A stretch of 35,330 nt of DNA from positions 1 to 35,330 of the forward strand of contig CBFGZI010000028.1 of NCBI GenBank assembly GCA_965653225.1, written 5' to 3'. The stretch's first letter is position 1. The number at the start of each line of letters is the position of its first letter. The notes under the pieces were generated by a model. It made no database searches and was not told the origin of the DNA. It saw only the letters and a list, made by a program, of their open reading frames with translations. Below are positions 7,576 through 15,607 of the stretch, piece by piece. This DNA comes from JALZDI01 sp965653225. Its GTDB lineage: Bacteria > Actinomycetota > Actinomycetes > Propionibacteriales > Nocardioidaceae. The translations under genes were made by a program, and so were the position numbers.

Positions 7576-8784
7576 TTATTCGCCGACCGCGTATCCGTCG
7601 CGCCAGTCCTGGTCGTTGTCCTGTCGAGCCCGGTCGAGCGCAGGAACGTCGTCGGTGATCAGCAGCTCGGCCGCGGTGGTCGGGCGCACCGCCTCCTCCA
7701 CCGTCGTGGGAGCCGCCAGTGCCTCGTCGGTGACCTTCAGGTCGCGCATCTTGCGGGCGGAGACCAGCACCCGTGTCTCCACCGACCCGATCGCCGCGTT
7801 GTAGGCGCGCACCGACGTGGTCAGCGACCGCCCGAGACGGTCGAGATGCTGGCTTACCGTCGCCAGCCGGTCGTACAGCTCGCGACCGAGCGCGTGCACC
7901 TCGCGCGCGTTGCTGGCCAGCGCCTCCTGCGTCCACGCGTAGGCGACCGTGCGCAGCAGCGCGATCAGCGTGGTCGGCGTCGCCAGGATGACGCGCTTCG
8001 CGGCGGCATGCTCGAGCAGGTGCGGCTCGACGTCGAGGGCCTGGGAGAGGAACGACTCACCGGGTACGAACATCACCACGAACTCCGGCGTGGAGTCGAG
8101 ACCGCGCCAGTAGGCCTTGCCGGCCAGCGTCTCGACGTGCTGGCGCAGCTGCCGCGCGTGCCGGGCGAGCTCACGGTCGCGCACGACCGGGTCATCGGTG
8201 GAGGTCGCGTCGAGGAACGCGTCGAGCGGCACCTTCGCGTCGACCACGACGCGCTTGCCGCCGGCCAGGTGCACGACCAGGTCGGGACGCATCCGCTGCT
8301 CGTCGGCCTGCGCGCTCACCTGCTCGGAGAAGTCGCAGTGCCGCACCAGCCCGGCCAGCTCGACGGCCCGGCGCAGGTGCAGCTCGCCCCACCGCCCGCG
8401 CACCTGGGGCTTGCGCAGGGCGGTGGACAGCGCGGTGGTCTCGCGGCGCAGCGCGTCGCCGGTGGCGCGTACGTCGTCGACCTGCTGCCTGAGCTGGCTC
8501 TGCCAGGCCGCGCGGTTCTGCTCCATGTCGCGCAGGTGCGCGTGCAGGCGGTCGAGGCTCTCCTTGACCACCGCCTGTCCGCTGACCGCGTCGATGCGCT
8601 CGGTCAGCTCGGCCCGCTCACGCGCGCCGTCGACCAGCCGGTCCTGCGCGGCGTCGCGTTCGGCGGCGACGCGCGCGAGGTCGGCCGCGGCACGCCCGCG
8701 CGCCCAGAGCAGGCCGAGCGCGCAGCCGACGGCGAGGCCGACCAGCAGGGTGAGCATCAGGGCCACCAACGTGGAGCTGTCCAT
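7576..8784 (-). CDS. rmuC: DNA recombination protein RmuC
   Basis: RmuC-family proteins have a PD-(D/E)XK nuclease-like core and limit recombination at inverted repeats in E. coli. The 402-residue product has an N-terminal membrane anchor (about 8-28), a coiled-coil segment (about 32-115), then the conserved core GRWGELHLRR, a region with RMRPDLVVHL and KRVVVDAKVPLDAF (nuclease-like), VMFVPGESFLSQAL and ILATPTTLIALLRTVAYAW. The C-terminal 40 residues are variable. The start is placed at the ATG at 8784 just before the anchor. An ATG at 8814 would add ten residues; neither has a clear Shine-Dalgarno. The frame is open further upstream to 9411 only as antisense of the hydrolase gene. Confidence 0.92.
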   Translation of the reverse strand: MDSSTLVALMLTLLVGLAVGCALGLLWARGRAAADLARVAAERDAAQDRLVDGARERAELTERIDAVSGQAVVKESLDRLHAHLRDMEQNRAAWQSQLRQQVDDVRATGDALRRETTALSTALRKPQVRGRWGELHLRRAVELAGLVRHCDFSEQVSAQADEQRMRPDLVVHLAGGKRVVVDAKVPLDAFLDATSTDDPVVRDRELARHARQLRQHVETLAGKAYWRGLDSTPEFVVMFVPGESFLSQALDVEPHLLEHAAAKRVILATPTTLIALLRTVAYAWTQEALASNAREVHALGRELYDRLATVSQHLDRLGRSLTTSVRAYNAAIGSVETRVLVSARKMRDLKVTDEALAAPTTVEEAVRPTTAAELLITDDVPALDRARQDNDQDWRDGYAVGE

Positions 8785-8848
8785 GCCGGACAGGATGAGG
8801 GGGACCACCGACATTCGGCGCCAAGCGCGCCGTGCCAAGGTGGTGGGC

Positions 8849-9478
8849 ATGCGGATCACGAAGTTCGGGCACGCCGCCGTACGCATCGAGCGCGACGGCG
8901 CCGCCCTCGTCATCGACCCGGGAGTGTTCACCGAGCCTGAGGCGGTCGACGGGGTCGCCGCGGTGCTGGTGACCCACGAGCACTTCGACCACCTCGACGT
9001 CGACCGGCTGCGCCGGGCGGAGGTGCCGGTGTACGCCGGTGAGGGGGTGGCACAGGCGCTGCGCGAGCAGGCTCCCGACGTGGCCGAGCGGCTGCAGGTC
9101 GTCCGGGAGGGCGACGAGGTGGTCGCCGCGGGCATGCGGGTGACCGTGCACGGCGAGCAGCACGCGGTGATCCACGACGACATCCCGCGGATCATGAACA
9201 CCGGGTTCTGCGTCGAGGACGAGGTGTACCACCCCGGTGACTCCTGGACCGCGCCGCCGCACCCGGTGCCCACGCTGCTCGTGCCCGTGCACGCGCCCTG
9301 GATGCGGCTCGCCGAGGCGGTCGACTTCGCCAGGGCGCACGCCACCGGCACGGCACTCGCGGTGCACGACGGGCTGCTCAACGACCACGGGCTCGCGGTG
9401 ACCCAGAACATGCTCGGCGGGCTGCTCGAGTCGTTCAGCCAGGAGTACCGCCGGCTCGAACCCGGCTCCGACCTCTGA
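8849..9478 (+). CDS. Metallo-beta-lactamase-fold metal-dependent hydrolase
   Basis: A 209-residue MBL-fold protein of the UlaG/YtnP-like broad class. The metal-binding motif HEHFDH is at residues 43-48 (H43, H45, D47, H48). Further ligands are probably the histidines in GEQHAVIH, HPGDSW and AVHDG. It opens with MRITKFGHAAVRIE, the typical beta-strand start of the small UlaG-like hydrolases. The ATG at 8849 is preceded by AAGG at good spacing. It is divergent from rmuC, with 64 bp between starts. The substrate cannot be predicted; the fold acts on lactones, phosphodiesters and thioesters. A large inverted repeat follows the stop. Confidence 0.85.
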   Translation: MRITKFGHAAVRIERDGAALVIDPGVFTEPEAVDGVAAVLVTHEHFDHLDVDRLRRAEVPVYAGEGVAQALREQAPDVAERLQVVREGDEVVAAGMRVTVHGEQHAVIHDDIPRIMNTGFCVEDEVYHPGDSWTAPPHPVPTLLVPVHAPWMRLAEAVDFARAHATGTALAVHDGLLNDHGLAVTQNMLGGLLESFSQEYRRLEPGSDL

Positions 9479-9495
9479 CTGCCGCACCACCACCG

Positions 9496-9590
9496 CGTCG
9501 AGTGGCGCGTTCCGGTGGCGGGTCAGCGTCGAGTGGCGCGAAGCGGTTGGTTTGACCCCGGACAACCCAACCGCAACGCGCCACTCGACG
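9496..9590. repeat. Direct and inverted copies of CGTCGAGTGGCGCG forming a long hairpin
   Basis: CGTCGAGTGGCGCG occurs at 9496-9509 and 9527-9540, and its exact reverse complement at 9577-9590. The second and third copies extend into a near-perfect 24-bp stem (9527-9550 with 9567-9590, two central mismatches) around a 16-base loop. The first copy could instead pair with the third, giving two alternative hairpins. It lies between the hydrolase stop and ychF. It may act as a terminator for the hydrolase gene or may be a repetitive extragenic palindrome; no U-tract follows. Confidence 0.8.
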
Positions 9591-9628
9591 ATGGGGCAGC
9601 CGCACGGGAGCCCGGTTGGGCGCTTCCG

Positions 9629-9634
9629 TACTGT
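9629..9634 (+). promoter_or_regulatory. -10 box of leaderless ychF promoter
   Basis: TACTGT fits TANNNT and lies eight bases before the GTG start of ychF, so transcription would begin close to the start codon. No clear -35 is seen. The preceding hairpin (9527-9590) ends 38 bases upstream. Confidence 0.45.
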
Positions 9635-9642
9635 TGACGCCT

Positions 9643-10719
<1,077 letters not shown>

Positions 10720-10771
10720 ATCGCCGCGTTTGCCTGCGTCACGGACGATGTTGTCCCAGCCCGGGGTTGCC

Positions 10772-10777
10772 TAGGCT
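10772..10777 (+). promoter_or_regulatory. -10 box of leaderless GAF-ANTAR gene
   Basis: TAGGCT lies six bases before the ATG at 10784, identical in sequence and spacing to the xseA -10. A possible -35, TTGTCC, is at 10751-10756 (15-bp spacer, short). There is no Shine-Dalgarno at usual spacing, supporting a leaderless mRNA. Confidence 0.55.
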
Positions 10778-10783
10778 GTTCAT

Positions 10784-11692
10784 ATGAGCGGGTTCGATCC
10801 CCGCAAACCCTTCGAGTCGGCCTGGTGGGCGGTCGAGGTCGCCACCGAGCGTGCGGAGAATGCCGAGGCCGCTGCTGCCCATGCTGCCCAGGCGGCGGCG
10901 CGACAGGAGCGGTTGGCTTCGTCGGGCTCGAGTGCAGCTGAGGTGCATGCCCGGCTGGCGCATGCGCACCGCACGAGTGAACGGCGTCTGCGTGCGGCCG
11001 CGGGGCTGCAGCGTGACTACGCGTGGCTGATGGCGGGATGGGTTGCTCGCCACGATCCGGACAGTCTGGCGCGACCGGTGTTCATGAACGCGGTTGCGCG
11101 CACGGTCGGCTGGCGTGATGCGGTGCTGTCGGTGCGCGACCATCACGGCGCGGAGCAGCTGGTCGCGGCCTCGGACGAGACCGCCCGGCGCGCCCATGAG
11201 CTGGAGATGATCCTGGGTGAGGGACCGTCGTGGGACGCCGGGCTGGGCCGCTGCATCCTGGTCGCCGGCGATGGCCTGAAGGATCGGTGGCCGCGGTACG
11301 CGTCGGCAGTGGCGTCGCTGGATGTGCATGCGGTGGCTGCGGAGCCGGTGCGCTTGGGCTCGGACCTGCTCGGCGCACTGACCCTCACTGATGCGGATGA
11401 GGGTGCCGGCGGGTCCTCCAACCTCGCGGACATCGTGGCTGCACTTCGCCAATGCCTGTTGTCCGCGCCGGAGCTGTTGCAAGTCTTTCAGCCGGAGGTG
11501 CCGACGTTCGACCCGTTCGAGGACGCGGACGTCCAGCCCGAGCTGCACCAGGCCGCGGGAGTTCTTCGCGAGCGGACCGGGCTGCCGGTCGACGATGCGA
11601 TCGACCTGATCCGGGCGCACGCCTACGCCGAGGACTGCTCGGTCGCGGATGTCGCCGCCGAAGTGCTCAACGGCAGCCTGTTAGGCCTCTGA
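10784..11692 (+). CDS. GAF and ANTAR domain-containing regulator
   Basis: A 302-residue one-component regulator. An N-terminal alanine-rich helix (about 14-85, A/E/R-rich, probably coiled coil) leads into a GAF sensor domain (about 88-225, with EMILGEGPSWDA and VRLGSDLLGALTLTD). A C-terminal ANTAR domain (about 250-298, LHQAAGVLRERTGLPVDDAI) follows. ANTAR domains bind paired RNA hairpins and usually antiterminate transcription; the GAF ligand is unknown. There is no response-regulator receiver domain. The gene stands alone after ychF, with its own leaderless promoter. Its RNA target is not evident nearby. Confidence 0.88.
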   Translation: MSGFDPRKPFESAWWAVEVATERAENAEAAAAHAAQAAARQERLASSGSSAAEVHARLAHAHRTSERRLRAAAGLQRDYAWLMAGWVARHDPDSLARPVFMNAVARTVGWRDAVLSVRDHHGAEQLVAASDETARRAHELEMILGEGPSWDAGLGRCILVAGDGLKDRWPRYASAVASLDVHAVAAEPVRLGSDLLGALTLTDADEGAGGSSNLADIVAALRQCLLSAPELLQVFQPEVPTFDPFEDADVQPELHQAAGVLRERTGLPVDDAIDLIRAHAYAEDCSVADVAAEVLNGSLLGL

Positions 11693-11756
11693 AATAACGA
11701 GAGTCGGGGACCGGTCTGGTCCGCGGAGAGATCCGGCGTTCCGGTTGCCTCGCGCA

Positions 11757-12092
11757 TCATTGCCAACATGTTGGGCGTGTGCCTTCGCTATCGGTGGTGC
11801 CGACCCCAAGATCGGCTGCCACGGCACGCGGGGCGGTGCCGTACGTCGCGCGCTCCGCGGATCGGTTGCGGGCGACACGACGGCACGCGGCCGCCGCGCA
11901 GGCCAGGAGGATCGCGAGCACGGCCAGCATATGTGCGGCGAGCCAGAATCCGTCGACGATCGCGAGGCACATCAGCGCGAGGCAGAACCGCGCCACCGCG
12001 GTGAGCATGGTCGGCGGCACGTACCTGGCCATCAGCCTCTCGGGGGCCGGCGGTCGCCGAGAGGCTGGCTGAGTGGGCACCACCGGGTTCAT
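11757..12092 (-). CDS. Small hypothetical membrane protein
   Basis: A 111-residue protein with a proline/arginine-rich start and two hydrophobic helices at about 28-45 and 50-70 (FCLALMCLAIVDGFWLAAHM then LAVLAILLACAAAA), followed by a basic then polar C-terminal tail likely in the cytoplasm. I recognise no family. The ATG at 12092 has AGGGAG upstream, inside the end of the acetyltransferase gene, and shares the four bases ATGA with that gene's stop, so the two are translationally coupled. The last 30 residues look poorly conserved, and coding support there is weaker. Confidence 0.6.
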   Translation of the reverse strand: MNPVVPTQPASRRPPAPERLMARYVPPTMLTAVARFCLALMCLAIVDGFWLAAHMLAVLAILLACAAAACRRVARNRSAERATYGTAPRAVAADLGVGTTDSEGTRPTCWQ

Positions 12093-12760
12093 GCTTCGCT
12101 CCCTACCGACTGGTCGAGCATGCTCGCGAGGGGGATGCCGTGGAGCCCTCGGCGGGCATGCCTGAGCGGAACCAGACGCCGCGTGGCCATGCCGGGGTCC
12201 GGTGTGCGTACGCGGTCACGGGACGTCTCGAACGCCCCGGTGATGGAGAACGTCGCGACCGCCAGCCCGTCGATCATGCGGATGCGCGGCCTGAACCCGG
12301 CTGCGCGGATGGTGCGCGGCACGGGGGTGTTGTCGGGCTGGGTCGCGCACGTCAGCGCGGGGATGCCGTGGTCGTGTGCCTCGGCCGCCAACCTGCGCAG
12401 CAGCTGGGTTGCCACGCCTTTTCGTTGCCAGCGGTCCTCGACCAGCAGGCCGACGTCGTACATGCCCTTGTGGTCCGGGGCGTAGGTGGCGATGCCGACC
12501 AACAGGTCCCGGCCCGAGGCCGCGACGACGCTCCAGCCGCCGGCGGGCTCGAGCAGAGCGCTCGTTGTGCGTGATGTCAGCCGCGGCATCGAACCGTGGT
12601 AGCGACGGCGAAGCGTCTCTGCCGAGCACCGCTCGTGCATGTCGATGAGCGACCCCAGGTCGTCGCGAGTTCCCGGCCGAACATGCGGTCGACACTGCTG
12701 GTCGACGTCCCGATGCCGGCTGACTGCGGCTGCCTCGTCGGCCGATGAGGACATGCCCAT
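12089..12760 (-). CDS. GNAT family N-acetyltransferase
   Basis: A 223-residue GNAT protein. The fold starts after a polar N-terminal extension, at about residue 28 (HVRPGTRDDLGSLIDMHERC). The acetyl-CoA binding motif A is VEDRWQRKGVATQLLRRL (the Q/RxxGxA loop), preceded by the beta-strand YDVGLLV. After motif B (DNTPVPRTIRAAGF) there is a C-terminal extension of about 60 residues that I cannot assign. The ATG at 12760 is preceded by GGGGGGAACC. A longer reading (ATG at 12832) lacks such a site. Substrate unknown. It is coupled by a 4-bp overlap to the small membrane protein. A perfect palindrome lies 76-106 bp upstream of the start and may control it. Confidence 0.82.
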   Translation of the reverse strand: MGMSSSADEAAAVSRHRDVDQQCRPHVRPGTRDDLGSLIDMHERCSAETLRRRYHGSMPRLTSRTTSALLEPAGGWSVVAASGRDLLVGIATYAPDHKGMYDVGLLVEDRWQRKGVATQLLRRLAAEAHDHGIPALTCATQPDNTPVPRTIRAAGFRPRIRMIDGLAVATFSITGAFETSRDRVRTPDPGMATRRLVPLRHARRGLHGIPLASMLDQSVGSEA

Positions 12761-12835
12761 GGTTCCCCCCTGGTCGCCGCTGCTCGCGTGGAGTGCCTGT
12801 GTGGCCTCCTGGCCCCTTCGCGGCACGATCACTCT

Positions 12836-12866
12836 GCCATAGTCTAGTAGAGCACTAGACTATGGC
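12836..12866. promoter_or_regulatory. 31-bp perfect palindrome, probable operator
   Basis: GCCATAGTCTAGT (12836-12848) and ACTAGACTATGGC (12854-12866) form a perfect 13-bp inverted repeat around five bases. It is AT-richer than its surroundings and contains TAGTCT and TAGACT, which can serve as -10 boxes. The dyad symmetry with half-sites about 18 bp apart fits a dimeric GntR, TetR or MarR type repressor covering the GNAT promoter. No regulator gene is adjacent; the DNA to the right has no convincing gene until 13034. The identity of the regulator is unknown. Confidence 0.6.
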
Positions 12867-13033
12867 AAGCGTTGATACCGGCGTGTCGCCGCGTTCGCGC
12901 AAGTCAGACGGAGGTCGCCTGCGCCTAAGACGGCGGCCGGAGCGGGATGCCCCCGACGCAGACGGCAGCGGCATGGCTGCCCGAAAACGTTGGATTCGCG
13001 TTCGTCGAGCGGGTCCGGTCAGAGCGGCTTTGC
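12867..13033. other. Intergenic gap without recognisable gene
   Basis: Between the palindrome and the stop of the heptad-repeat gene I see no gene. An open plus-strand frame starting at the ATG at 12862 runs into the antisense of the heptad-repeat gene and encodes an arginine/proline-rich product typical of a shadow frame. Confidence 0.5.
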
Positions 13034-13540
13034 CTACGCCGTGGGGTGGTCGTCGGCGGACGCGCTCAGTCGGTGCGGACCCTCCAGCTCGTCCGCGAGC
13101 TGCTCACGTTCGTCGGCGACGGTGTCTCGTTGGTCGGCCACCCGGTCGCGCTCGTCGGCGACGCGGTCACGTTCGTCGGCGGCGGCCTCTCGGCGGTCGG
13201 CCACCCGGTCGCGTTCGTCGGCCGTCCGGTCGCGCTCGTCGGCGGCGGCCTCTCGTTGGTCGGCCACCCGGTCGCGCTCGTCCGCGGCAGCACCACGTTC
13301 GGCCGCGATCTCGCCCCGCTCCTCCGCGTGCCGGAGCCGGGTCTCCAGGTCCTCGCGGCGTCGCTGGGACAGCTCCTCACGCAGTCGAGCCGCGGCCAGC
13401 CGCATCTGCTCCGCCTCGGCCCTGATCTGCTCTGCCTCCGCCCGGGCGTGCGCGGAGTGGGCACGGAGGGTGGCGGCGTAGATGCGCTGCTGGCGCAGCC
13501 TGGCCAGTAGCCGCGTCGCGGTATCCTCAAGATCCGCCAC
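13034..13540 (-). CDS. Heptad-repeat coiled-coil protein
   Basis: A 168-residue, highly charged, wholly helical protein with no signal peptide or membrane segment. Residues 1-82 are an A/E/R-rich helix (for example EAEQIRAEAEQMRLAAARLR). Residues 83-152 are ten uninterrupted seven-residue units of form xxxADxR (DRVADER, EAAADER, DRTADER and variants), encoded by ten 21-bp DNA repeats at 13085-13294. A polar 16-residue tail follows. Such R-D-x-x-A-D-E runs occur as linkers in actinobacterial GAF/GGDEF and related signalling proteins; here the run stands alone with no catalytic domain. The start is GTG at 13540 with only a weak AGG upstream. It could be a scaffold, a stable single helix, or a leftover of a larger signalling protein. 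Function unknown. Confidence 0.75.
   Translation of the reverse strand: MADLEDTATRLLARLRQQRIYAATLRAHSAHARAEAEQIRAEAEQMRLAAARLREELSQRRREDLETRLRHAEERGEIAAERGAAADERDRVADQREAAADERDRTADERDRVADRREAAADERDRVADERDRVADQRDTVADEREQLADELEGPHRLSASADDHPTA
13085..13294 (-). repeat. Ten 21-bp coding repeats
   Basis: The segment encoding residues 83-152 of the heptad-repeat protein consists of ten 21-bp units of the type GCCGACGARCGCGACCGGGT. Near-identical units allow copy-number change by slippage without loss of frame. Confidence 0.8.
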
Positions 13541-13560
13541 ACCTGCAGTCTAGAACCGGA

Positions 13561-13626
13561 CGGGCCTGCTTCGGGCCTGCTTCGGGCCTGCTTCGGGCCT
13601 GCTTCGGGCCTGCTTCGGGCCTGCGT
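13561..13626. repeat. 11-bp tandem repeat, six copies
   Basis: CGGGCCTGCTT begins at 13561, 13572, 13583, 13594, 13605 and 13616. The first five are identical and the sixth has GT for TT at its end. The array lies 20 bp upstream of the heptad-repeat gene (minus strand) and about 150 bp upstream of the secreted peptidase gene (plus strand). It is therefore in a divergent promoter region, not a coding sequence. The period is close to one helical turn. Confidence 0.9.
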
Positions 13627-13737
13627 CGGGGTGGTCCGGACGCGGCTGGAGAGGGCTGTCGCGACCCGACGTCCCGGCGGCTCGCCGGCACCGCGACCGC
13701 ACGTCCTCGCGGCGGCGACGAACTCCGTGATCGCGGC

Positions 13738-13743
13738 TACTAT
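13738..13743 (+). promoter_or_regulatory. Probable -10 box of the secreted peptidase gene
   Basis: TACTAT fits TANNNT. Transcription from about 13750 would give a 30-nt leader that carries the AAAAGGGG ribosome binding site (13764-13771) before the GTG at 13780. No distinct -35 is seen. Confidence 0.4.
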
Positions 13744-13779
13744 CGGCTGGCCGTCCACAACCGAAAAGGGGTTCGCACC

Positions 13780-14805
13780 GTGCGCAAGCTGTTCCTGACC
13801 ATGACCCTGGCTGGCTTCGTGGCCGCGATGGGAACCACCGCCGCAGCGGCCGGCACGTCCGGCGGCGCCCTGGGCACCGGTTCGGTCTTCGTCTCCAACC
13901 CCGTCCAGTCGCTGGGTGATGAGTCGCTGACGGACCAGAAGGATGCCGACGCCGCGGTGCCGGCGGCTGCGTACCACGACGTCACCCTGACCAACCTCGA
14001 CGGCAGCGGACGCCTCAGCGGTGACTACGCGCGCGTGGTCAGCGAGACCGGCGACCCAGCGTTCTCCGCCACGAACACCTTCCGCTACACGCGTCACCAG
14101 GACGAGTTCGAGCAGGTCATGGCCTACTACTGGGTCACCGAGGCGCAGAAGTACATCCAGAGCCTCGGCTTCGGCAGCAGCCTGCGTCCGATCGACGACC
14201 GACCGCAGATGGTGAGGATCAACCAGCTCGGCGCGGACAACTCGTTCGCGACCGACCATCCCAAGAACGAGCTGCGCTTCGGCAAGGGCGGTGTGGACGA
14301 CGCCGAGGACGCCGAGGTGATCCTGCACGAGTACGGCCACGCCATCCACTTCTCGCAGAACTTCAGCTTCGCGTCCGAGGAGGCCGGCGCGATCAGCGAG
14401 GGCTTCGGTGACTACTGGGCGGTGACCGTCTCCGACGTGGTGGCCCAGCGGCTCGGCGTGCCGGAGCAGGAGCCGCTGCCGTGCGTGGCCGACTGGGACT
14501 CCACCTCCTACACGCGCTCCGCGCCGCACTGCCTGCGCCGCCTCGACACCGACCTGCACTACCCGGAGGACCTCAACGGCGAGGTGCACCACGACGGCCA
14601 GATCTGGTCGCACGCGTTGTGGAACATCCGGGTGGCGCTCGGCCACGTCAAGGCCGACACGATCATCCTGCAGGGGTCGTTCGACTTCCCCGGCACGACC
14701 ATGACCGACCTGGCGCACCGCACGGTCAGTGCGGCCCAGCAGCTGTACGGCAACGCGGCTGCCCGAGCCGTCACCACGGCGTTCGAGGACCGCGGGATCC
14801 TCTGA
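13780..14805 (+). CDS. Secreted zinc metallopeptidase, M36/fungalysin-like gluzincin
   Basis: A 341-residue exported protein. It has a classical signal peptide (MRKLFLTMTLAGFVAAMGTT, cleavage probably after an AxA around 20-24). The zinc site is HEYGH at 183-187 (H183, E184, H187), and the third ligand is probably E207 in ISEGFGDYW with D211, the spacing of gluzincins such as thermolysin and fungalysin. The upstream segment YRYTRHQDEFEQVMAYYWVTE-like (here FRYTRHQDEF) resembles the M36 core before the zinc helix. Fungalysins usually carry a long propeptide and exceed 550 residues; this one has only about 60 residues between signal and core, so activation may differ. The GTG start has a strong ribosome binding site. 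Monocistronic, no partner gene evident. Confidence 0.8.
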   Translation: MRKLFLTMTLAGFVAAMGTTAAAAGTSGGALGTGSVFVSNPVQSLGDESLTDQKDADAAVPAAAYHDVTLTNLDGSGRLSGDYARVVSETGDPAFSATNTFRYTRHQDEFEQVMAYYWVTEAQKYIQSLGFGSSLRPIDDRPQMVRINQLGADNSFATDHPKNELRFGKGGVDDAEDAEVILHEYGHAIHFSQNFSFASEEAGAISEGFGDYWAVTVSDVVAQRLGVPEQEPLPCVADWDSTSYTRSAPHCLRRLDTDLHYPEDLNGEVHHDGQIWSHALWNIRVALGHVKADTIILQGSFDFPGTTMTDLAHRTVSAAQQLYGNAAARAVTTAFEDRGIL

Positions 14806-14855
14806 CCTGACCTCCTGGAGGGACTGCGACGGCGTGGGCTCGCAGTCCCCGGGCG

Positions 14856-15056
14856 TCAGGGACGCTCGCCCTCGAAGGTCACCAGCAGGCCCTCGACACT
14901 GCCGGGTCCGACCCGCCCCTTGATATCGGCGGAGGTGATGGCCTTGAGCCGCCACCCCTGAGCGGCGTACTCGTTGAGCAGCTTCTCGAGCTTTTCGCCC
15001 GACTGCTTCCCCCCGATCATCTTCTCGCGGACTTCGACGACTCGGTACACATACAT
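14856..15056 (-). CDS. DUF4177 domain-containing protein
   Basis: A 66-residue protein beginning MYVYRVVEVREKMIGG and containing LEKLLNEYAAQGWRLKAI, the hallmark of the small DUF4177 family (two beta strands, helix, W-R-L strand). Function unknown. The ATG at 15056 has GGAGGGG seven bases upstream, so it is chosen over the in-frame ATG at 15071, which lies upstream of that site. Convergent with the secreted peptidase, whose stop is 50 bp away. Confidence 0.85.
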   Translation of the reverse strand: MYVYRVVEVREKMIGGKQSGEKLEKLLNEYAAQGWRLKAITSADIKGRVGPGSVEGLLVTFEGERP

Positions 15057-15086
15057 GGTCGACCCCTCCACCTGTTCCGTGGACTG

Positions 15087-15092
15087 ACGCTA
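15087..15092 (-). promoter_or_regulatory. -10 box of the DUF4177 gene
   Basis: On the minus strand TAGCGT lies 30 bp before the start codon at 15056, fits TANNNT, and would give a short leader carrying the GGAGGGG ribosome binding site. Confidence 0.35.
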
Positions 15093-15172
15093 GCAACAGG
15101 AGGACCAGGGAAGGGCCGGTTCACCTGGAAGCCCCGGATCTGGTGGGCCGGCCGTCTTCGAACAGCTACGCG

Positions 15173-15607
15173 TCAGGACTCGTGGGCAGGCGCACGCAGC
15201 GTGCCGGGACTCCACCCGGTGACGGCGTCCAGACGCACCCGCCAGAACCCTCCCCGGTCGGCGGGCAGGCCCGTCGATCCGTGTACCACCTGCGCGTCCT
15301 GCAGGTGCAGATAGTGGTAGCTGAAGGGTGTCGCCTCGGTCTCGACGAGATCCTCCTGCGAGAAGGCCTCGCGCAGCCGTCGCGCGATCTCCTGGCCGTC
15401 CTTGCTGGACGTGCTGTAGGCGAGCACGTACTTGTCCAGCCACTTCTCCCGGGCGATCAGTACGCCGCTCACCACCCCGCCCCCGAGGGCGACGGTGATG
15501 CCCATCTCCACGCCGGACTCCTGCGCGAGCCGGGCAAGGACGCGCAGGACCTCGTCACTGGTGCGGTCGACGATCGTGGTGGTCTCATCGTTCGGCTGGT
15601 CCTCCAT
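15173..15607 (-). CDS. Hypothetical protein resembling gas vesicle accessory protein GvpU
   Basis: A 144-residue cytoplasmic protein. The segment SGVEMGITVALGGGVVSGVLIAREKWLDKY (first part about residues 27-45) resembles the beta-hairpin of GvpU-type proteins (helix, then xITLxVxGxxVSGxLIxxxxY). No other gas vesicle gene is in the window, so the name implies similarity only. The C-terminal half (FSYHYLHLQDAQVVHG, then a G/W-rich end) contains a strand-rich segment like a small beta-barrel. The start at 15607 is preceded at six bases by TACCGT, suggesting a leaderless mRNA; the frame remains open upstream to 15799 but that part is arginine/proline-rich non-coding DNA. Function unknown. Confidence 0.65.
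   Translation of the reverse strand: MEDQPNDETTTIVDRTSDEVLRVLARLAQESGVEMGITVALGGGVVSGVLIAREKWLDKYVLAYSTSSKDGQEIARRLREAFSQEDLVETEATPFSYHYLHLQDAQVVHGSTGLPADRGGFWRVRLDAVTGWSPGTLRAPAHES

Noticed and set aside
8785..9411. A long N-terminal extension of RmuC
   Set aside because: It is antisense to the intact metallo-beta-lactamase-fold gene and is rich in serine and arginine with no homology.
10788..10804. A perfect tRNA T-arm-like sequence, GCGGG-TTCGATC-CCCGC
   Set aside because: It lies in the first codons of the GAF-ANTAR gene. No anticodon arm, D arm or acceptor stem can be built around it, so it is a coincidence, or at most a short att-like remnant.
12862..13425. A plus-strand gene starting inside the palindrome
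   Set aside because: Most of it is antisense to the heptad-repeat gene and its product is arginine/proline-rich without any motif.
13066..15096. A 676-codon minus-strand open frame
   Set aside because: It runs antisense through the secreted peptidase and out of frame through the heptad-repeat gene. Its product is low-complexity typical of GC-rich shadow frames.
15173..15607. A gas vesicle gene cluster
   Set aside because: Only the GvpU-like similarity is seen and no gvpA or other gvp gene is in the window.
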